DNA of 50,419 nucleotides, taken from an uncultured Opitutia bacterium (lineage in GTDB: Bacteria; Verrucomicrobiota; Verrucomicrobiia; Opitutales; Opitutaceae). The position numbers and the translations under genes were made by a program. The notes under the pieces were generated by a model that saw nothing but the letters and a program-made list of their open reading frames with translations, was not told where the DNA came from and ran no database searches. The stretch is taken from assembly GCA_903877135.1 (NCBI GenBank), contig CAIRCN010000022.1:1-50419 (forward strand), given 5' to 3'. Shown here piece after piece: positions 16,310 through 24,592 of this stretch (the stretch's first letter is position 1; each line of letters starts with the position of its first letter).

Positions 16310-17164
16310 GTGCTCGCCCAACTCACCATCCTCGCCCCCGGCCTGCTCGGCGGTTCCGTGGCGCGCGCGGCCCATGCGCGCGGCGTCGCCCGGCGGATCG
16401 TGCTATGGGCCCGCCGTCCCGAGGTCCGCCTGAAACTCCGCGAGCAACCGTGGTGCGACGCCGTCGCCGACACGCCTGAGGAGGCGGTGCACGGCGCGCA
16501 ACTGGTCGTGATTGCCGCCCCGGTGGATCGCATCGTCCCGCTCACGCAGCAAATCGCCGCACACCTTGATGCCGGCGCCGTGGTCACCGATGTAGGCAGC
16601 GTGAAGGGCGAGATCGCCCGACTCGGTCACGCCGCGCTGGTCGGCCGCGCGCATTTCGTCGGCTCTCACCCGATGGCCGGTTCTGAGAAAACCGGCTGGG
16701 AGCACGCCAGCGCCAGCCTGTTCGAGCACCGAACTTGCTTTGTCACTCCGCTGGAGCAGACGGACCCGCAAGCCGTGGTCACAATCGCGAACTTCTGGTG
16801 CGACCTCGGCGGCGAACCGGTGACGGTTTCGCCCGACCGGCACGACGAAATTGTTGCGCACATCAGCCATCTGCCGCAGGTGCTGGCGTCCACGTTGTGC
16901 GGTTTTCTCGCCCACAAGGATCCCTCCTGGCGCAACCACGCCGGCGGCGGCCTGCGCGACACCACCCGCATCGGCGCGAGCGATCCGAAGCTTTGGCGCA
17001 CGATTCTCGAGCAAAACCACGACGAAGTCCTGCGGGCACTGCGCCAGTTCGAGGACGAACTGCACGCGTTCAAGACCGCGCTCGCCAACCGCGACTACGT
17101 CGACGTCGTCGCCCGCCTCGAGCGAGGCAAGGCCTACCGCGACCAGTTCCGCCCGCTCCCGTGA
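16310..17164 (+). CDS. tyrA: Prephenate (cyclohexadienyl) dehydrogenase
   Basis: TyrA oxidatively decarboxylates prephenate (or arogenate) in tyrosine synthesis, cytoplasmic, NAD(P)-dependent. The N-terminal Rossmann motif is LTILAPGLLGGSVARAA (a variant of GxGxxG), followed by VVTDVGSVKGEI, then HFVGSHPMAGSEKTGWEHA with the conserved GSHPMAG, and SHLPQVLASTL in the helical C-terminal domain. I take the GTG at 16310 (VLAQLTIL), which puts the Rossmann strand at the N-terminus as in the family (284 residues); the frame is open upstream to 16205, and ATGs at 16223 and 16262 are alternatives. It overlaps aroA by GTGA: first gene of tyrA-aroA-cmk-plsC. Confidence 0.9.
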   Translation: MLAQLTILAPGLLGGSVARAAHARGVARRIVLWARRPEVRLKLREQPWCDAVADTPEEAVHGAQLVVIAAPVDRIVPLTQQIAAHLDAGAVVTDVGSVKGEIARLGHAALVGRAHFVGSHPMAGSEKTGWEHASASLFEHRTCFVTPLEQTDPQAVVTIANFWCDLGGEPVTVSPDRHDEIVAHISHLPQVLASTLCGFLAHKDPSWRNHAGGGLRDTTRIGASDPKLWRTILEQNHDEVLRALRQFEDELHAFKTALANRDYVDVVARLERGKAYRDQFRPLP

Positions 17165-18390
17165 CCGCCGCCCTCCCCGATCCGCTCTGGATTCAGCCCT
17201 TCACGCACCCCGTCCGCGGCCGCATCACCCTGCCCGGCTCGAAGAGCATCACCAACCGCTCCCTGATTCTCGCGGCGCTGAGCCCCAACACCGTCACGCT
17301 GCGCGGGGCGCTTTTCAGCCGCGACACCCGCCTCATGGTGGCTGCGCTGCAAGCCCTAGGTTTCGCGGTGGCCACCGATGAAGCGGCGCTGACGATCACA
17401 ATCACTGGGCAAGGCGGAGAAATCCCCGTGCGCGAAGCGACCATCGATGTCGGCAACGCCGGGACCGCCGCCCGCTTCCTCACCGCCTTCGTCTGTCTGC
17501 GGCCCGACGGCGTTTATTATTTCGATGGCGACGAGGCGATGCGCCACCGCCCCATTGGGGCGCTGCTTGACGCGCTTGAGTCCCAAGGGGCAACCATCAG
17601 CGCCCGGAGTTTCCCTTTCACGCTCCGGACCGCCGGACTGCGCGGCGGAGTGGTCGAACTCGACGCTTCGGAGAGCAGCCAAATGCTCTCCGCGCTGCTG
17701 ATGGTCGCGCCACACGCCCGCACCCCGCTGCGCGTCAACCTCCAGGGCGAGACCGTCTCCCGGCCCTTCGTGACCATGACGGAAAAAATGGTCGCGCAGT
17801 TTGCCGCCGCGCCCGCCGACTACGCGATCGAAGGCGACGCCACCGCCGCGAGCTACTTCCTCGCGCTCCGGCTCGTCACCGGCGGCCAGGTGGAGCTGCC
17901 GGCGTTCCGCCCGGGCGACAGCCTGCAGGGCGATGTGCGCTTCGCCGACGTGCTGCGCCAAACCGGTGGCGCCCCGCGCGCCCGTGGCGTCACGGCCGAC
18001 TTCAACGCCTTCTCCGACACCTTCCTCACGCTCGCGGCCATCGCACCGCTGCTCGACGGGCCGACACACATCAGCGGGATCGCTCACACCCGCAAGCAGG
18101 AGACGGACCGCGTCGCCGGCATGGCGCGCGAGCTCACCCGCCTGGGCCAGCACGTCGTCGAAACCGAGGACTCTCTCGAAATCCACCCGCGCCCCCTGAA
18201 AAGCGGTGTCGAAATCGAAACCTACCATGACCACCGCTTCGCGATGAGCTTCGGCGTCCTCGGTGGTCACAACCTGCACGGCGACGGTCGCCCTTGGCTC
18301 GCGATCCGTAACCCAGCCTGCTGCGCCAAAACATTTCCCATCTTTTTTGAGTTGCTCGCTTCCCTGCGCGAAAATTCGTTGGAACCCTGA
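17161..18390 (+). CDS. aroA: 3-phosphoshikimate 1-carboxyvinyltransferase (EPSP synthase)
   Basis: AroA joins phosphoenolpyruvate to shikimate-3-phosphate, the sixth step of the shikimate pathway. The 409-residue protein has LPGSKSITNRSLILAA near residue 23 (substrate-binding Lys and Ser), DVGNAGTAARFLTAF near 96 (the glyphosate-region motif), MRHRPIGALLDAL near 126, SSQMLSALLM near 174, and KQETDRVAGMARELTRLG near 311 with TYHDHRFAMSFGVLG near 355. The frame is open well upstream, inside tyrA; the GTG at 17161 overlaps the tyrA stop and places the domain start correctly. The stop overlaps the cmk ATG. All key motifs are intact. Confidence 0.96.
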   Translation: MTAALPDPLWIQPFTHPVRGRITLPGSKSITNRSLILAALSPNTVTLRGALFSRDTRLMVAALQALGFAVATDEAALTITITGQGGEIPVREATIDVGNAGTAARFLTAFVCLRPDGVYYFDGDEAMRHRPIGALLDALESQGATISARSFPFTLRTAGLRGGVVELDASESSQMLSALLMVAPHARTPLRVNLQGETVSRPFVTMTEKMVAQFAAAPADYAIEGDATAASYFLALRLVTGGQVELPAFRPGDSLQGDVRFADVLRQTGGAPRARGVTADFNAFSDTFLTLAAIAPLLDGPTHISGIAHTRKQETDRVAGMARELTRLGQHVVETEDSLEIHPRPLKSGVEIETYHDHRFAMSFGVLGGHNLHGDGRPWLAIRNPACCAKTFPIFFELLASLRENSLEP

Positions 18391-19061
18391 TGCCCAGTTC
18401 CCCCTTTATCATCGTCGCCATCGACGGCGGCGCCGCCTCTGGCAAGTCGTCCACCTCGCGCATCCTCAGCGAGCGTTTCAACCTGCTGCACGTTGACACC
18501 GGCTCGTATTACCGCGCGCTGACGGCCGAACTGCTGCGCCGCGGAGTCGCGCCCGGCGATGTGCCGGCCGTCAAGGCCGCGCTCGCCGCCCTGCGCTTCG
18601 GCACCCGCGTCAACGGCCGCTCGTCCGAAATGGACATCGACGGGCACGTCGCCGGTGACGAAATCCGCAGCCGCGAGGTCAACGACGCCGTTTCTCACTT
18701 TTCCGCGATTCCCGAGTTGCGCGCCGCCCTCCTCGCCTATCAGCGCGGCCAAGCTGACGTCGCCCAATGTCACGGGTTCCGCGGCTTGGCCATGGAAGGT
18801 CGCGACATCGGTTCGGTGATTTTCCCCGACGCCGATTTTCGCTTCTTTCTCCACGCCGATCCGGCCGAGCGCAGCCGGCGCCGGGCCGGTCAGGGCCAGC
18901 AGGACAAGATTCACGAGCGCGACCGCCTCGATTCCTCACGCAAGACCGCGCCGCTCTCCTGCCCCGCGGGCGCGACCTCGATAGACACCACGCTGGCCAG
19001 CATCGGGGCAGTCGTCCAGCAAATGGCCACCGCCATTGCCGCCAAACTCCGCCCCGCATGA
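18390..19061 (+). CDS. cmk: Cytidylate kinase
   Basis: Phosphorylates CMP and dCMP with ATP. The 223-residue length is standard. The P-loop is GGAASGKSSTSR near residue 11, then HVDTGSYYRALTAELLRRG near 33 (NMP-binding helix), MEGRDIGSVIFPDADFRFFL near 133, and the lid region AERSRRR with a DRLDSSRKTAPL segment near 178 (the RD..R of CMP recognition). The start overlaps the aroA stop (TGATG) and the stop overlaps plsC, so the four genes are translationally coupled. The order aroA-cmk is common in bacteria. Confidence 0.95.
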   Translation: MPSSPFIIVAIDGGAASGKSSTSRILSERFNLLHVDTGSYYRALTAELLRRGVAPGDVPAVKAALAALRFGTRVNGRSSEMDIDGHVAGDEIRSREVNDAVSHFSAIPELRAALLAYQRGQADVAQCHGFRGLAMEGRDIGSVIFPDADFRFFLHADPAERSRRRAGQGQQDKIHERDRLDSSRKTAPLSCPAGATSIDTTLASIGAVVQQMATAIAAKLRPA

Positions 19062-19717
19062 GCCGCCCTCTTCCGCAGCTTGAGATGGAGCCGGTCTACG
19101 GTTTTTTCCACTATGCCATCGCCACGGTCTACGGGATGTTTTTTCGTGGCGAAGTCAGCGGTTTGGAAAATCTGCCGCGCACCAGCTCGTTTCTGATTGC
19201 GGCCAACCACGCCAGCTTTCTCGACCCGCTGCTGATTGGATCCCAAGTGCCGCGCCAGATCGCCTACTTTGCCCGCAAGACACTGTGGAAACCCGGCTTT
19301 GTCTCGTGGTGGCTCGACACGGTTGGCACAATTCCGGTAGACCGCGACGGCGGGCAGGATGTGAGCGCCATCAAGCGCGTGCTGAAAACGCTGAAGGATG
19401 ACCAAGGCCTGATCCTGTTTCCCGAGGGCACACGCTCGCTCAACGGCCACTTGCAGAAGCCGAAGGCTGGCGTGGGTCTGATCGCATGCCGATCGCAGGT
19501 GCCGGTAGTTCCGGCGCGGATTTTCGGTTCATTCGAGGCATGCGGCAAAGGCGGCACGCTGCGCCTGGGCACACCAGTCTCGGTCACATTCGGCCCGCCC
19601 CTGGCACCGGCCGTTTACGACGAACCAGGCGCGGGCAAGGACCGCTATCAAATCGCCAGCGAGCGAATTTGGGCAAAAATCGCATGCCTGCGGCTGCCGA
19701 GCGCCACGGTGATTTAG
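19058..19717 (+). CDS. plsC: 1-acyl-sn-glycerol-3-phosphate acyltransferase (PlsC family)
   Basis: Makes phosphatidic acid by acylating lysophosphatidic acid at the inner membrane. The 219-residue protein shows the acyltransferase blocks: NHASFLDPLLIG (HX4D) near residue 49, IPVDRDGGQD near 90 and LILFPEGTRS near 116, followed by VPVVPARIFGSFEA. I start at the ATG overlapping the cmk stop (ATGA, 19058); the frame is open upstream inside cmk. It ends the tyrA-aroA-cmk-plsC operon. Substrate specificity within the LPLAT family (1-acyl-G3P or another lysolipid) is inferred. Confidence 0.92.
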   Translation: MSRPLPQLEMEPVYGFFHYAIATVYGMFFRGEVSGLENLPRTSSFLIAANHASFLDPLLIGSQVPRQIAYFARKTLWKPGFVSWWLDTVGTIPVDRDGGQDVSAIKRVLKTLKDDQGLILFPEGTRSLNGHLQKPKAGVGLIACRSQVPVVPARIFGSFEACGKGGTLRLGTPVSVTFGPPLAPAVYDEPGAGKDRYQIASERIWAKIACLRLPSATVI

Positions 19718-20263
19718 CGGCGGACGCCGGATGTTGGCAACTTCCGTGGGACGCCGTTGCCGACAGGAGCGCCGCTGGTGCCCTGAATTATTGGTAAAGG
19801 CGGTTGATGTCCGCTTTCTGGAGCTTGTCGGCCGCGAAGGCCTGAAAAGGGTGCTTCAGCTTCTAGGCATTGGCTGCATCGAATTACAGCGCTTGGGCGG
19901 CGAGGTCCGCATTGAATGCGGCAAAGTCGGCACCAGAAGCACGAGGACTATATGATTTTAAATGATGACCTAGACTCAGTGATGGGAAGAGCGCACACGA
20001 CTCTGCATTCGATGCAGCCAGTGCCGGGGTTGACATGGCGGCTGCTCGTTGCGGGTTGCACGCCTAGGGCGCGGCGATCTGCATCTGGCTGCTTCATGGT
20101 GTGGATTGCGTGTCGCCACGGTCGCGCCGGATGCCCGCAGATTTTACTCAGAGTTTTTCTGCAACTCCGGAGCCCGTAAAAGCTGAGAACCCTGCAATTT
20201 CCGTGAAACCTTATTTTCCGAGTTTGTGCTTCGCGCCCGACATGTCCTAGGTGGTGCAAACCC
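19718..20263. other. Non-coding region after plsC
   Basis: A 546-base stretch with no intact gene. The first part holds a possible gene remnant on the - strand (19788-19950). The second part (19950-20263) has several short frames on both strands with unlikely composition (Cys-, His- and Arg-rich), a small hairpin CTGCAT-TCG-ATGCAG at 20003-20017, and nothing I recognise. It may be an intergenic repeat of this genome, which a search against the rest of the chromosome would show. Confidence 0.6.
19788..19950 (-). pseudogene. Probable C-terminal gene remnant with two in-frame stops
   Basis: Reading the - strand from about 19950 to the TAA at 19788-19790 gives a protein-like sequence in one frame: ASGADFAAFNADLAAQAL, a stop (19884-19886), FDAANA, a stop (19863-19865), then KLKHPFQAFAADKLQKADI and NRLYQ. 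The Ala/Asp/Lys-rich, helix-like composition looks like real coding sequence that has decayed. The family is not recognised and no intact N-terminal part is seen. Confidence 0.4.
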
Positions 20264-21373
20264 ATGCCCGATCAAGCCATCCTCAATCACGCCGCGCATA
20301 TCCTCGCTGGCATCTCCACCGACCAGCGGGCCGACACTGCGCTGCGTTTCTATTTCGAAGGACACCGTTACCTGCAGCCGCCGGCCAAGCGCCTCATCAG
20401 CCACGCGGTGTTCGTATATTTTCGCTGGCTCTCGTGGCTCGATCCCAAGGCTTCACCCCAAAAACGCCTCGAACACGCGCTTCAGCTTCAGGAGCGTTTC
20501 GTCGCTGACCCGAAATCGATGAAGGCTGAAACCCTCGCCGTCCGCGCAGTGCCTGCCTGGCTCGCCACGGAAATGGAATTGCCGGCCGACTACCTGCGCC
20601 AGCTTCAGCGCGATCCCGCACTCTGGATTCGTGCCCGGCCGGGCCAGGGCGTCGCGCTGGCGAAGGCCCTCTTCGCCTGCGAGCCCTCCGACCGCGCACC
20701 CGACGCGCTGCGCTTCACCGGCACGCAGGATTTGTTTCGCACCGAGCAGTTCAAGCACGGCGAATTCGAGATTCAGGATCTCGCGTCCCAACTGGTCGGC
20801 CACGCCGCCGCGCCCCAACCCGGCCAGACTTGGTGGGACGCCTGCGCCGGCGAGGGCGGCAAGACCCTCCACCTCGCCGATCTCATGCAGAACAAGGGCT
20901 TGGTCTGGTCGACCGACCGCAATGACCGCCGCCTCGACACGCTCAAGCGCCGCGCCGCCCGCGCTCAGCTCTTCAACTACCGCACCGCGCTCTGGGATGG
21001 CTCCGCGCGGCTGCCCACCAAGACCAAGTTCGACGGTATCCTCGTCGACGCGCCGTGCAGCGGCGTCGGCACCTGGCAGCGCAACCCCCATGCGCGCTGG
21101 ACCACCACACCCGACGACGTCCACGAACTCGCCGCCACCCAACTCGCGCTACTCAACCACGTCGCTGGCTCGCTCAAGCCCGCCGGCCGCCTTATCTACG
21201 CCGTCTGTACGCTCACGCGCAGCGAGACGCGCGCCGTCGCCGACGCGTTCACCGCCGCGCACCCGGAACTCATACCCGAGCCCGTCCTCGGGCGGACCGC
21301 ACAGCTCAGCCTCTGGCCGCAAGAGCTTAATGCCAACGGCATGTTCATCGCCGCGTGGACTCGACCAAAATAA
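20264..21373 (+). CDS. RsmB/NOP2-family RNA cytosine-5 methyltransferase
   Basis: A 369-residue SAM-dependent methyltransferase of the RsmB/Nop2/Sun family, acting on rRNA or tRNA C5. After an N-terminal domain of about 185 residues the Rossmann part shows WWDACAGEGGKTLHLADLM near 191 (SAM-binding motif I), DAPCSGVGTWQRNPHARW near 262 (motif IV with the PC dyad) and IYAVCTLTRSE near 310 (motif VI, catalytic Cys). Both conserved cysteines are present, so it should be active. It lacks the clear NusB-like N-terminal domain of E. coli RsmB, and I leave the target base open. It overlaps the next gene by 19 bases. Confidence 0.92.
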   Translation: MPDQAILNHAAHILAGISTDQRADTALRFYFEGHRYLQPPAKRLISHAVFVYFRWLSWLDPKASPQKRLEHALQLQERFVADPKSMKAETLAVRAVPAWLATEMELPADYLRQLQRDPALWIRARPGQGVALAKALFACEPSDRAPDALRFTGTQDLFRTEQFKHGEFEIQDLASQLVGHAAAPQPGQTWWDACAGEGGKTLHLADLMQNKGLVWSTDRNDRRLDTLKRRAARAQLFNYRTALWDGSARLPTKTKFDGILVDAPCSGVGTWQRNPHARWTTTPDDVHELAATQLALLNHVAGSLKPAGRLIYAVCTLTRSETRAVADAFTAAHPELIPEPVLGRTAQLSLWPQELNANGMFIAAWTRPK

Positions 21374-22128
21374 CCGCCGCCACGGTCCGCGCCGACTTCA
21401 ACGACCTGACCGCGGTCATCCACTACACGCGGGCCGCGCACAAGCTGGGCCTGTGGGCCTCGGAGCGCATGCTGATCGAGAGGTTCTTTCCCGACCACAG
21501 TGCCCCGCTGCTCGAGGCCGGCTGTGGGGCCGGCCGCGTGGCGATTGGCCTGTGGCAGCTCGGCTACCAGCGGCTCACTGCCTTCGACTTCGCGCAGGAA
21601 CTCGTGGACCAGGCCGTCAGCCTTGCTGCCGAGCGCCAGGCCGGTTCCATCCGCTTCTTCACCGCCGACGCGACACGCTTGGGAAAGTGTCATCTATTAG
21701 ATGACACTTTGTTTTCCGGGGTGTTATTCATGTTCAATGGGCTCATGCAGATTCCGGGGCGGTGCAACCGCCGGGCGGCGCTACACGGGCTACGGCGCGT
21801 TTGCGTGCCGGGTGCGCCCTTGTTGTTCACGACGCATGATCGCGACTCCTCCCCGGGCGAACGGGCCTTGTGGCAGCTCGAGGCGGCACGCTGGGCACGC
21901 GGCGAGCAGGACCCGCGGCTCGGCGAGTTCGGTGACCGCTACTTTGAGGAAGCGGGCACCGGCCGCACTTTCATGCACCTCCCCACCCGGACCGAAATTC
22001 TCGCCGACCTCGCGGCGACAGGCTGGACGCACGAATACGACGCCATGCGCCGCGAACTCGCGAGCGAATCCCGCGCCGTGCGCGATTTTTCCGACGACTG
22101 TCGTTTCTGGGTCGCACGAAAACCCTGA
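21355..22128 (+). CDS. Class I SAM-dependent methyltransferase with internal palindrome
   Basis: A 257-residue class I methyltransferase of unknown substrate. Motif I is PLLEAGCGAGRVAIGLW near residue 50, followed by LTAFDFAQELVDQAV, FFTADATRLG and LFMFNGLMQIPG, then GAPLLFTTHDRD. The GTG start at 21355 lies inside the end of the preceding RNA methyltransferase gene. In the loop after FFTADATRLG, where relatives usually have a short turn before strand 4, a perfect 27-nt palindrome encodes KCHLLDDTL in frame. The reading frame is kept, so the gene may still work. Confidence 0.85.
   Translation: MDSTKITAATVRADFNDLTAVIHYTRAAHKLGLWASERMLIERFFPDHSAPLLEAGCGAGRVAIGLWQLGYQRLTAFDFAQELVDQAVSLAAERQAGSIRFFTADATRLGKCHLLDDTLFSGVLFMFNGLMQIPGRCNRRAALHGLRRVCVPGAPLLFTTHDRDSSPGERALWQLEAARWARGEQDPRLGEFGDRYFEEAGTGRTFMHLPTRTEILADLAATGWTHEYDAMRRELASESRAVRDFSDDCRFWVARKP
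21684..21710. repeat. Perfect 27-nt palindrome (12-bp arms, 3-nt loop) inside a gene
   Basis: AAAGTGTCATCT (21684-21695), the loop ATT, and AGATGACACTTT (21699-21710) form an uninterrupted 12-bp stem. It is AT-rich (about 33 percent GC) inside a coding sequence of about 65 percent GC. It is followed by GTTTT on the + strand, so it resembles an intrinsic terminator, but it lies in frame in the middle of the methyltransferase gene. Confidence 0.85.
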
Positions 22129-22176
22129 CGACGGCTCACTCGTTTCAATCAGCGCCGCAGATTCTCCTCCCTCGCC

Positions 22177-22683
22177 ATGAACCCCAAAATCATCCAGCTG
22201 CCGGCCCTCACTCTGCTCGGACTTGAAACCCTTTTCATCAGCGCGCAGTCGCCCGATGCCAACAATCTCGCGCTGATCCCGCCGCTCTTCGGCCGGTTCT
22301 TCGCACGGCGCGCTGAGCTGGCGCCGGCCCTTGACGCCTTCACCTACGGCGCCTGCCGCTGCCTCCCCTCGGACCAGCGCCGTCACGCGGACGAACTGGC
22401 CTATCTCGTCTGTGCCAGCGTGGACGCCGACGCACCGGTGCCCGCCGGGATGACGGTCTGGCGCGTGCCTGCCCTAACCTACGCACTATTCACCCACCGC
22501 GGACCAATTGCCCGGCTGAGTGAGACCATCAGCTTCATTCACGGCACCTGGCTGTTGCACTCCGACTACCAACACGCCAACCGTCCCGAACTCGAACGCT
22601 ACGACGAACGCTTCGGCGACGGCGGGGAGCAATGCGAGTTGGATTATCTGGTGCCGGTGCAGACGAAGACTGCGACGGATTGA
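22177..22683 (+). CDS. GyrI-like / AraC effector-binding domain protein
   Basis: A 168-residue stand-alone effector-binding domain of the GyrI-like (AraC_E_bind, SOUL) superfamily. It begins with PKIIQLPALTLLGLETLF, typical of the first strand, and shows ALFTHRGPIARLSETISFIHGTWL near residue 108 (the family's F.H.G....L...... W pattern), ending with CELDYLVPV. Such domains bind small hydrophobic or cationic ligands in a cleft; many stand-alone copies are hydrolases or ligand sinks. It starts 49 bases after the methyltransferase gene. No DNA-binding domain is present. Confidence 0.8.
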   Translation: MNPKIIQLPALTLLGLETLFISAQSPDANNLALIPPLFGRFFARRAELAPALDAFTYGACRCLPSDQRRHADELAYLVCASVDADAPVPAGMTVWRVPALTYALFTHRGPIARLSETISFIHGTWLLHSDYQHANRPELERYDERFGDGGEQCELDYLVPVQTKTATD

Positions 22684-22741
22684 ACATTGCGTCCCGCGCA
22701 GAGCGTTGACGCCGGCAAGCGGCCGGCGAAATATCCCTCCC

Positions 22742-23704
22742 ATGCAATACCGTCAGCTCGGCGCCACCGACCTCAACGTTTCGCGCATCTGCTTCGGCTG
22801 CTGGCAGCTCAGCCCGGCGTGGTGGGGCGCGGTGCAGGTGGAACCTTGGGCCGCGGCAGTGCGGGCCGCGCTGGATGGCGGCGTCAACTTCATCGATACC
22901 GCAGATGCCTATGGCGACGGCCTTGCGGAGACCGAATTGGGCAAACTCCTGAAAGGTGACGGCACCCGGGATCGTTTTGTGCTAGCCACGAAATTTTTCT
23001 GGAATTTCGCCGACGGGCCAGACCGCTTTCCCGACACCACGCACGACTACATTCTCCGCGCCTGCGAAGCCTCGCTGCGGCGGCTGCAGACAGACCACAT
23101 CGATCTCTACCAGATCCATGCCTGGGATCCGCTCACCCGTCCCGACGAGGTGGCGGCGGCCTTCCAACAGTTGCGGCGCGAGGGCAAGGTGCGCTGGTTT
23201 GGCGCGAGCAATCTCAACCCCGAACAGATGGAGCTTTACCGCGCGCACTTCGACGTGAGCTGCCTGCAACCGCCATTCAGCTTGCTCGCCACCGAGGTCG
23301 CGGCGCGGGAGCTGCCCTATTGCCTCCGCCACAATATCGGGGTCATCAACTACTCCTCCCTGCAACGCGGCCTGCTCGGCGGCCACTACACGGCGGAATC
23401 CACCTTCGTGGGGCGACGTGCCGACGATCCCCTGTTCCGGCGCGCGGGCTTGAAGATCGTCCTGCAGGCGGTCGAGGAGGCCAAGGCCGTGGCTGCCGGT
23501 CTTGGGCTCACGATCGCGGAACTCGCCGTGCGCTGGGTGCTCACCCACCCCGCCATCACGAGCGCGATCGTGGGCGTAAGAAAAGCCGAACATATCACCG
23601 GCATCGTCCGCGCCGCCGATGACCGGCTGACACAGAAGACCTGGCACTGGCTGGCGGCGCGCTTCAGGCGCGCGCAGGCCGAGGCGCTCGCGGCGAGCGC
23701 TTGA
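22742..23704 (+). CDS. Aldo/keto reductase
   Basis: A 320-residue NADPH-dependent aldo/keto reductase with a TIM barrel fold. The catalytic tetrad is visible: Asp and Tyr in FIDTADAYGDGLAETELGK near residue 54, Lys in VLATKFFWNF near 81 and His in DLYQIHAWDP near 124. The NADP-binding C-terminal part has AIVGVRKAEHI near 278. The frame is open upstream to 22520, but the ATG at 22742 begins the typical MQYRQLGATDLNVSRICFG. Its 3' end overlaps the convergent PhyH gene by 41 bases. Substrate is probably a sugar or a small aldehyde (inference). Confidence 0.93.
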   Translation: MQYRQLGATDLNVSRICFGCWQLSPAWWGAVQVEPWAAAVRAALDGGVNFIDTADAYGDGLAETELGKLLKGDGTRDRFVLATKFFWNFADGPDRFPDTTHDYILRACEASLRRLQTDHIDLYQIHAWDPLTRPDEVAAAFQQLRREGKVRWFGASNLNPEQMELYRAHFDVSCLQPPFSLLATEVAARELPYCLRHNIGVINYSSLQRGLLGGHYTAESTFVGRRADDPLFRRAGLKIVLQAVEEAKAVAAGLGLTIAELAVRWVLTHPAITSAIVGVRKAEHITGIVRAADDRLTQKTWHWLAARFRRAQAEALAASA

Positions 23705-24521
23705 CCCGCCGGGGGACCGGGGCCGCAGCGGCCTGCTTCCATACCAGCGGGAAATGCGTGCCGCGCATGACCTGCCCATCGGCGACTTTCACGAAGGGTT
23801 TCATGCAGTGCTCCCCCGACGCGACGTAGCGCGTCTCGTTCGTCATGAAGTGCAGCGCGATCGCGCGGCGCGGACGGCCGCTGGCGTTGGCGTGCGAACC
23901 ATGCCAGGTGAGCGCATGGTGGTAGTGCACCTCGCCTTTGCGCACCGGGCACTTTCGCACGGTGATGGCGTGGCCCTGAAATTCCATCGGCACGCTGGCG
24001 TGGTAGTCCTTCCAGGTGGCCAGGTAGCTCATCATGTGGTCGCCCCACAGGTGCGAGCCGGGCACCATGCTCATGCAGCCGTTGTCCACGTCGACGTCGT
24101 CGAGCGCGACCCAGGCGGTGACCTCGGTCATCGGCGCGAGGATTGGCCAGAGGGGCGCATCCTGGTGCCACATGTTCACGCCGCCCTTGGCCGCGGGTTT
24201 GTATTGGATCTGATCGTGCCAGATGCGGAGCGTGCTCGCGCCGGTGAGTTGCGCGATCTCCTCGCCGATCACCGGATGGCGGATGAGCTTTGCGAACGGC
24301 GGGCTCGCTTCCCAGATGTTCACGATCTGCCAGACCGGCGCCGCCTCGTCGCCGGTGAAGTTGTGGCAGAGCACCGGCTGCGGGACGTCCTTGCGTTCGC
24401 GTTCGCGAATGACGCGCTCCACTTCGCCGCGCAACACCTCGACCTGCGCATCATCGAGCACCTGCCCGCCGCGCAGATAACCCTGGGTCTTGAACTCGGC
24501 CACTTGTTCCGGGGTGAGCAT
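23664..24521 (-). CDS. Phytanoyl-CoA dioxygenase (PhyH) family protein
   Basis: A 285-residue Fe(II)/2-oxoglutarate-dependent dioxygenase. The metal triad is present: NMWHQDAPLWPIL (HxD) near residue 119 and ALTWHGSHANASGRPRRAI near 207, where the distal His and the 2-oxoglutarate-binding Arg sit; MSMVPGSHLWGDHM near 150 is the family's PGSH segment. Bacterial PhyH proteins hydroxylate many small molecules, so the substrate is open. It is 71 bases downstream of an AraC gene on the same strand, which suggests that the regulator controls it. Its Arg/Pro-rich C-terminus extends into the convergent aldo/keto reductase gene. Confidence 0.9.
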   Translation of the reverse strand: MLTPEQVAEFKTQGYLRGGQVLDDAQVEVLRGEVERVIRERERKDVPQPVLCHNFTGDEAAPVWQIVNIWEASPPFAKLIRHPVIGEEIAQLTGASTLRIWHDQIQYKPAAKGGVNMWHQDAPLWPILAPMTEVTAWVALDDVDVDNGCMSMVPGSHLWGDHMMSYLATWKDYHASVPMEFQGHAITVRKCPVRKGEVHYHHALTWHGSHANASGRPRRAIALHFMTNETRYVASGEHCMKPFVKVADGQVMRGTHFPLVWKQAAAAPVPRRVKRSPRAPRPARA

Positions 24522-24592
24522 AGTGCGCCCACATTGCGGCGCCGCAGGTGCCTGTCATCTCCCGACCCTTGGCGGCGACGCGCAGGTGTTGG

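Noticed and set aside
20003-20017. Hairpin CTGCAT-TCG-ATGCAG as a terminator
   Set aside because: The stem is only 6 bp with no T-run, and chance occurrence is likely.
20264-21142. Long - strand frames opposite the RsmB-like gene
   Set aside because: High-GC shadow frames; the + strand has methyltransferase motifs I, IV and VI.
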